A stretch of 64,000 bases of DNA from Numidum massiliense (GTDB lineage Bacteria > Bacillota > Bacilli > Thermoactinomycetales > Novibacillaceae): positions 737,758-801,757 of the forward strand of contig NZ_CTDZ01000009.1 of assembly GCF_001375555.1 (NCBI RefSeq), in the 5' to 3' direction. Shown piece after piece: positions 61,439-64,000 of the stretch (its first letter is position 1; each line of letters begins with the position of its first letter). Under the pieces are notes generated by a model. The model saw only the letters and a list, made by a program, of their open reading frames with translations. It did no database searches and was not told the origin of the DNA. Both the position numbers and the translations under genes were made by a program.

Positions 61439-61454
61439 AAACTATATATTGTGT
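61439..61454. promoter_or_regulatory. NrdR box 1
   Basis: AAACTATATATTGTGT matches the NrdR consensus acaCwAtATaTwGtgt at all core positions and 15 of 16 overall. It lies upstream of nrdD, an expected NrdR target. Confidence 0.75.
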
Positions 61455-61470
61455 TTGTATCGTAGTTTAC

Positions 61471-61486
61471 CATCTATATATAGGGG
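61471..61486. promoter_or_regulatory. NrdR box 2
   Basis: CATCTATATATAGGGG contains the CTATATATAG core. Its core starts 32 bp (three helical turns) after that of box 1, the spacing NrdR tandem boxes usually have. Confidence 0.7.
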
Positions 61487-61589
61487 TATTATCTTCCGAT
61501 TTTTGTTGATCGCTTTGTGCGTTTCGGGCAATTTTATGCGTTTCGAAAAAATAATATATCAAAGCGTGTAAAGGATTTACTTACATCAC

Positions 61590-61644
61590 GAGTTAATAGT
61601 GAATTAATAGTGGGTTAATAGTGAGTTAATAGTGAGTTAAACGG
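61590..61644. repeat. 11-bp tandem repeat array in the nrdD leader, 5 copies
   Basis: Units GAGTTAATAGT, GAATTAATAGT, GGGTTAATAGT, GAGTTAATAGT and a degenerate GAGTTAAACGG lie 62 bp before the nrdD start. Confidence 0.93.
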
Positions 61645-61706
61645 TGTGTGGTTAATGAGTTTAATAAGTGATATAGAGTGTGCTTTAACACGAGGGAGAG
61701 TGTCCA

Positions 61707-63905
61707 ATGATGAATCAGACAGAGATCGCAACTGGCGATGAAAAAGTAGGGGTAGGAGTAGGAAAAAAAACTTATCGCACGTCAAGCATTCCCGCTTCAA
61801 GAAGACCTGTGACAAGTGGACCTGCGTCAAGTGAACCTATGACAAGTGGATCTGCGTCAAGTGAATCCGTGTCAAGTAGACCCACGTCAAATGGATCCGT
61901 GTTAGGTATTTCCGTCTCAAGTAGGCCCGCATCAAATAGATCTACGTCAAATTTTCCGGCGAAAATGGGCGCTGTGGCCAGTCGTCTAGTGCCGAGCGCG
62001 CAAGCTGAAGAAGTGTCAGCGTTAGAAACCGAAGGGGAAATGCCAACAGCCGAGAGTAGGGCTGACAGCCGTTTACTCGGTGCGTTTCGCGACATTTTGT
62101 TCGGCGGGAGCCACGATTTATTGCAGGAAAATGCCAACGTCGACGGACGTTCGCCGATGGGATTGATGGCGAAGCTGGCCGGGGAAGGGAGTAAGTTTTT
62201 TACGGAGGAGTACTTACTCAGTGACAACGTGCGGCGGGCGGTCGAAGACAACTTAATTTACATACATGACGCCGATTTTTTAGCGACGGGGACGACGACG
62301 TGCTGTCAAATCCCGCTCGGAAAACTGCTAGAGAACGGTTTTAATACAGGGCACGGGTTTATGCGTACGCCGCAAGATATAAAAAGCGCGCTGGCACTTG
62401 CGGCGATTATTTTACAAGCGAACCAAAACATGCAACACGGGGGACAGGCGTTCCCGATGTTTGATTACGATTTGGCGCCGTACGTCGAGCGGACGTTTCA
62501 AAAAAATTTGCGGCGCATCCAAAGCTACCCGACGACGTACACCGCAGAACAGGAAGTGGCCCGCGCGTGGGAGGAGACGGATCGCGACACATACCAGGCG
62601 TGTGAGGCGTTCATCCACAACGCGAACAGTATGCATTCCCGCGGTGGGGGACAAGTGCCGTTTATTTCCGTCAATTACGGGACGGATACGTCGCGGGAAG
62701 GGCGTATGCTCATAAAAAATTTGCTCTTGGCGACGCAAGCGGGGCTCGGAAAAGGGGAGACGCCGATCTTCCCGATTCAAGTGTTTAAACTGAAGGAAGG
62801 AGTCAATTTCAACCCGGGCGATCCGAATCACGATTTGTACGAGCTGGCGCTAGAGACGACGAGTCGTCGCCTCTTTCCGAACTTCAGTTTTTTAGATGCG
62901 CCGTTTAATGCGGCCTATAACGACGGGACACCGGAAAGTGAAGTAGCGTACATGGGTTGTCGCACGCGCGTGATGGGTAACTTGCACGGGGCAGAGACGA
63001 GCATCGGGCGTGGGAACTTATCCTTCACGTCGGTGAACTTAGTGAAAATCGCGCTCTTGAGCGACGATGTGCCGCAGTTTTTTGCCCGTTTGGACGAGGT
63101 GATCGCGGTCGTCGTGGAACAACTATTGGCGCGGTATAAGTTTCAATGCGCGAAGCGCGCCGCTAATTTCTCCTTTTTGTATTCGCAAGGTGTGTGGCGT
63201 GGTGGGGAAACGCTGGCGCCGGAGGAGACACTAGAAGAGGTGTTGAAGCAAGGGACACTTAGCATGGGCTTTATCGGGTTGGCCGAGGCGCTCGTAGCCC
63301 TGACGGGGGAACATCACGGTGAAAGCGAGGCGGCGTGGCAACTCGGGCAACAAATCGTACGGCACATGCGGCAGGCGATGGATGAAGCGACCGCTCGTTA
63401 TCAGCTGAACTTTACGCTGTTAGCGACGCCAGCGGAAGGGCTGTCGGGGAAGTTTGTCGCGAAAGACAGGGAGGCGTTCGGCGACGTTCCGCGGGTGACG
63501 GATCGGAACTATTACACGAACAGCTTTCATATCCCGGTGTATTACCGCGTGAAGGCAATCGACAAGATCGAGCGGGAAGCGCCGTTTCACGCGTTGTGCA
63601 ATGCCGGGCACATTACGTACATCGAATGTGACGGCAATTTGCGCCACAATACGGCGGCCGTCGACGCACTCGTGCGGGCGATGCACCGCACCGGGATCGG
63701 TTACGGTTCGATCAACCACCCGGTTGACCGCTGTAAACAGTGTGGGTATGACGGGACGATCGATAGTGCCTGTCCGGTTTGTCATACGTCTGACGAAGGG
63801 CAAATCGAGCGCATTCGCCGCATTACCGGTTACCTCGTCGGCGACCTTACCCGCTGGAACAATGCGAAGCGGAGCGAAGAACGAGAAAGGGTTAAGCATT
63901 CGTGA
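61707..63905 (+). CDS. nrdD: Anaerobic ribonucleoside-triphosphate reductase NrdD with repeat-rich N-terminus
   Basis: 732 residues of the class III glycyl-radical reductase. Catalytic blocks are ENANVDGRSP, HDADFLATGTTTCCQIPL, NTGHGFM, GGGQVPFISVNYG, VTDRNYYTNSFHIPV, zinc ribbon CKQCGYDGTIDSACPVC and the radical loop RITGYL (Gly ~708). Residues ~25-90 are repetitive Ser/Pro/Arg/Thr-rich (SSRPASN, SGPASSEP). No ATP-cone is recognisable at the N-terminus. It needs NrdG, encoded next with GTGA overlap. Regulated by two NrdR boxes. Confidence 0.93.
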   Translation: MMNQTEIATGDEKVGVGVGKKTYRTSSIPASRRPVTSGPASSEPMTSGSASSESVSSRPTSNGSVLGISVSSRPASNRSTSNFPAKMGAVASRLVPSAQAEEVSALETEGEMPTAESRADSRLLGAFRDILFGGSHDLLQENANVDGRSPMGLMAKLAGEGSKFFTEEYLLSDNVRRAVEDNLIYIHDADFLATGTTTCCQIPLGKLLENGFNTGHGFMRTPQDIKSALALAAIILQANQNMQHGGQAFPMFDYDLAPYVERTFQKNLRRIQSYPTTYTAEQEVARAWEETDRDTYQACEAFIHNANSMHSRGGGQVPFISVNYGTDTSREGRMLIKNLLLATQAGLGKGETPIFPIQVFKLKEGVNFNPGDPNHDLYELALETTSRRLFPNFSFLDAPFNAAYNDGTPESEVAYMGCRTRVMGNLHGAETSIGRGNLSFTSVNLVKIALLSDDVPQFFARLDEVIAVVVEQLLARYKFQCAKRAANFSFLYSQGVWRGGETLAPEETLEEVLKQGTLSMGFIGLAEALVALTGEHHGESEAAWQLGQQIVRHMRQAMDEATARYQLNFTLLATPAEGLSGKFVAKDREAFGDVPRVTDRNYYTNSFHIPVYYRVKAIDKIEREAPFHALCNAGHITYIECDGNLRHNTAAVDALVRAMHRTGIGYGSINHPVDRCKQCGYDGTIDSACPVCHTSDEGQIERIRRITGYLVGDLTRWNNAKRSEERERVKHS
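61810..61950 (+). repeat. Degenerate ~15-bp repeats in the 5' part of nrdD
   Basis: Units of the form GGA-CCT-GCG-TCA-AGT recur about nine times with substitutions, encoding the SGPAS/SSRPT/SNRST pattern. Confidence 0.8.
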
Positions 63906-64000
63906 GAGTACTCGACATTTTACACGACTCGGTCGTTGACGGCACGGGCCTGCGGACAGTCGTCTTTTTCGCTGGCTGTCCGCACCATTGTCCCGGTTGC
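63902..64000 (+). CDS. nrdG: Anaerobic ribonucleotide reductase-activating protein NrdG, 5' end
   Basis: Partial; 33 codons before the window ends. The radical SAM cluster motif CPHHCPGC (CxxxCxxC) follows DSVVDGTGLRTVVFFAGC, typical of NrdG, which makes the glycyl radical on NrdD. GTG start overlapping the nrdD stop. Confidence 0.92.
   Translation, partial: MRVLDILHDSVVDGTGLRTVVFFAGCPHHCPGC

Overview
The window reads as chromosome of a Bacillales (Firmicutes) bacterium. AGGAGG-type ribosome binding sites and GTG/TTG starts are common. It carries Bacillus-type menaquinone genes, Bacillus paralogue pairs (yugGH-like, bmrCD/yheIH-like, yrk-like sulfur genes, BceRSAB-like module, YcnK-like regulator) and caa3/aa3 oxidase assembly genes. 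It also carries an anaerobic ribonucleotide reductase, so the organism is probably facultative. The genus cannot be fixed from sequence reading alone; a Thermoactinomycetaceae- or Bacillaceae-like lineage is a guess.

Layout. 1-5 kb: end of pdxS; a minus-strand copper/cytochrome-oxidase assembly operon (YcnK-like regulator, SCO, YtkA/FixH-like lipoprotein, CtaG); a divergent small cytochrome c; menA. 5.3-12.1 kb: menaquinone operon menF-menD-menH-menB-menE with overlapping genes and no menC. 12-20 kb: ilvA, a lipoprotein glycosidase-like protein, a methyltransferase, a divergent aroA, and a yugH/yugG-like aminotransferase-Lrp pair. 20-24.6 kb: two-component system, ResA/TlpA-like thioredoxin, CcdA and an Lgt-like membrane protein. 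24.7-29.6 kb: a sulfide/persulfide locus (TusA-rhodanese, DsrE-like, rhodanese-metallo-beta-lactamase, TauE-like exporter, membrane rhodanese, CstR) with two CstR-type operators. It is followed by a HesB/IscA-like gene whose frame contains one TGA followed by a bacterial-SECIS-like hairpin. This is a strong selenoprotein candidate. 29.8-33.8 kb: BmrC/BmrD-like drug exporter with a leader peptide and attenuator. 33.9-38.8 kb: BceRS-BceAB peptide-antibiotic module with a BceR-type operator. 39-41.4 kb: PTS-dependent dihydroxyacetone kinase DhaKLM.

41.5-53.8 kb is an accessory stretch. It holds a convergently promoted structured RNA, an hsdR relic, an RRNPP-type quorum-sensing receptor with its own secreted propeptide gene, three XRE regulators with repeated operators, a GltS-like transporter with an ornithine cyclodeaminase-family enzyme, one complete ISL3-family element with 8-bp target duplication, one IS3-family element, and two orphan small genes. 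53.9-59.4 kb is an ABC exporter with a MalT-type LuxR regulator, bracketed by a short duplicated sequence. 59.5-64 kb holds an AgcS alanine/Na+ symporter and the nrdD-nrdG anaerobic reductase operon behind two NrdR boxes and an 11-bp repeat array.

A recurring trait is short tandem repeats. They sit in many intergenic spaces and also expand linkers or termini of conserved enzymes (MenE, NrdD; less regular low-complexity tracts in BmrD, DhaM and two histidine kinases). All family assignments are from motif reading; no database search was run.
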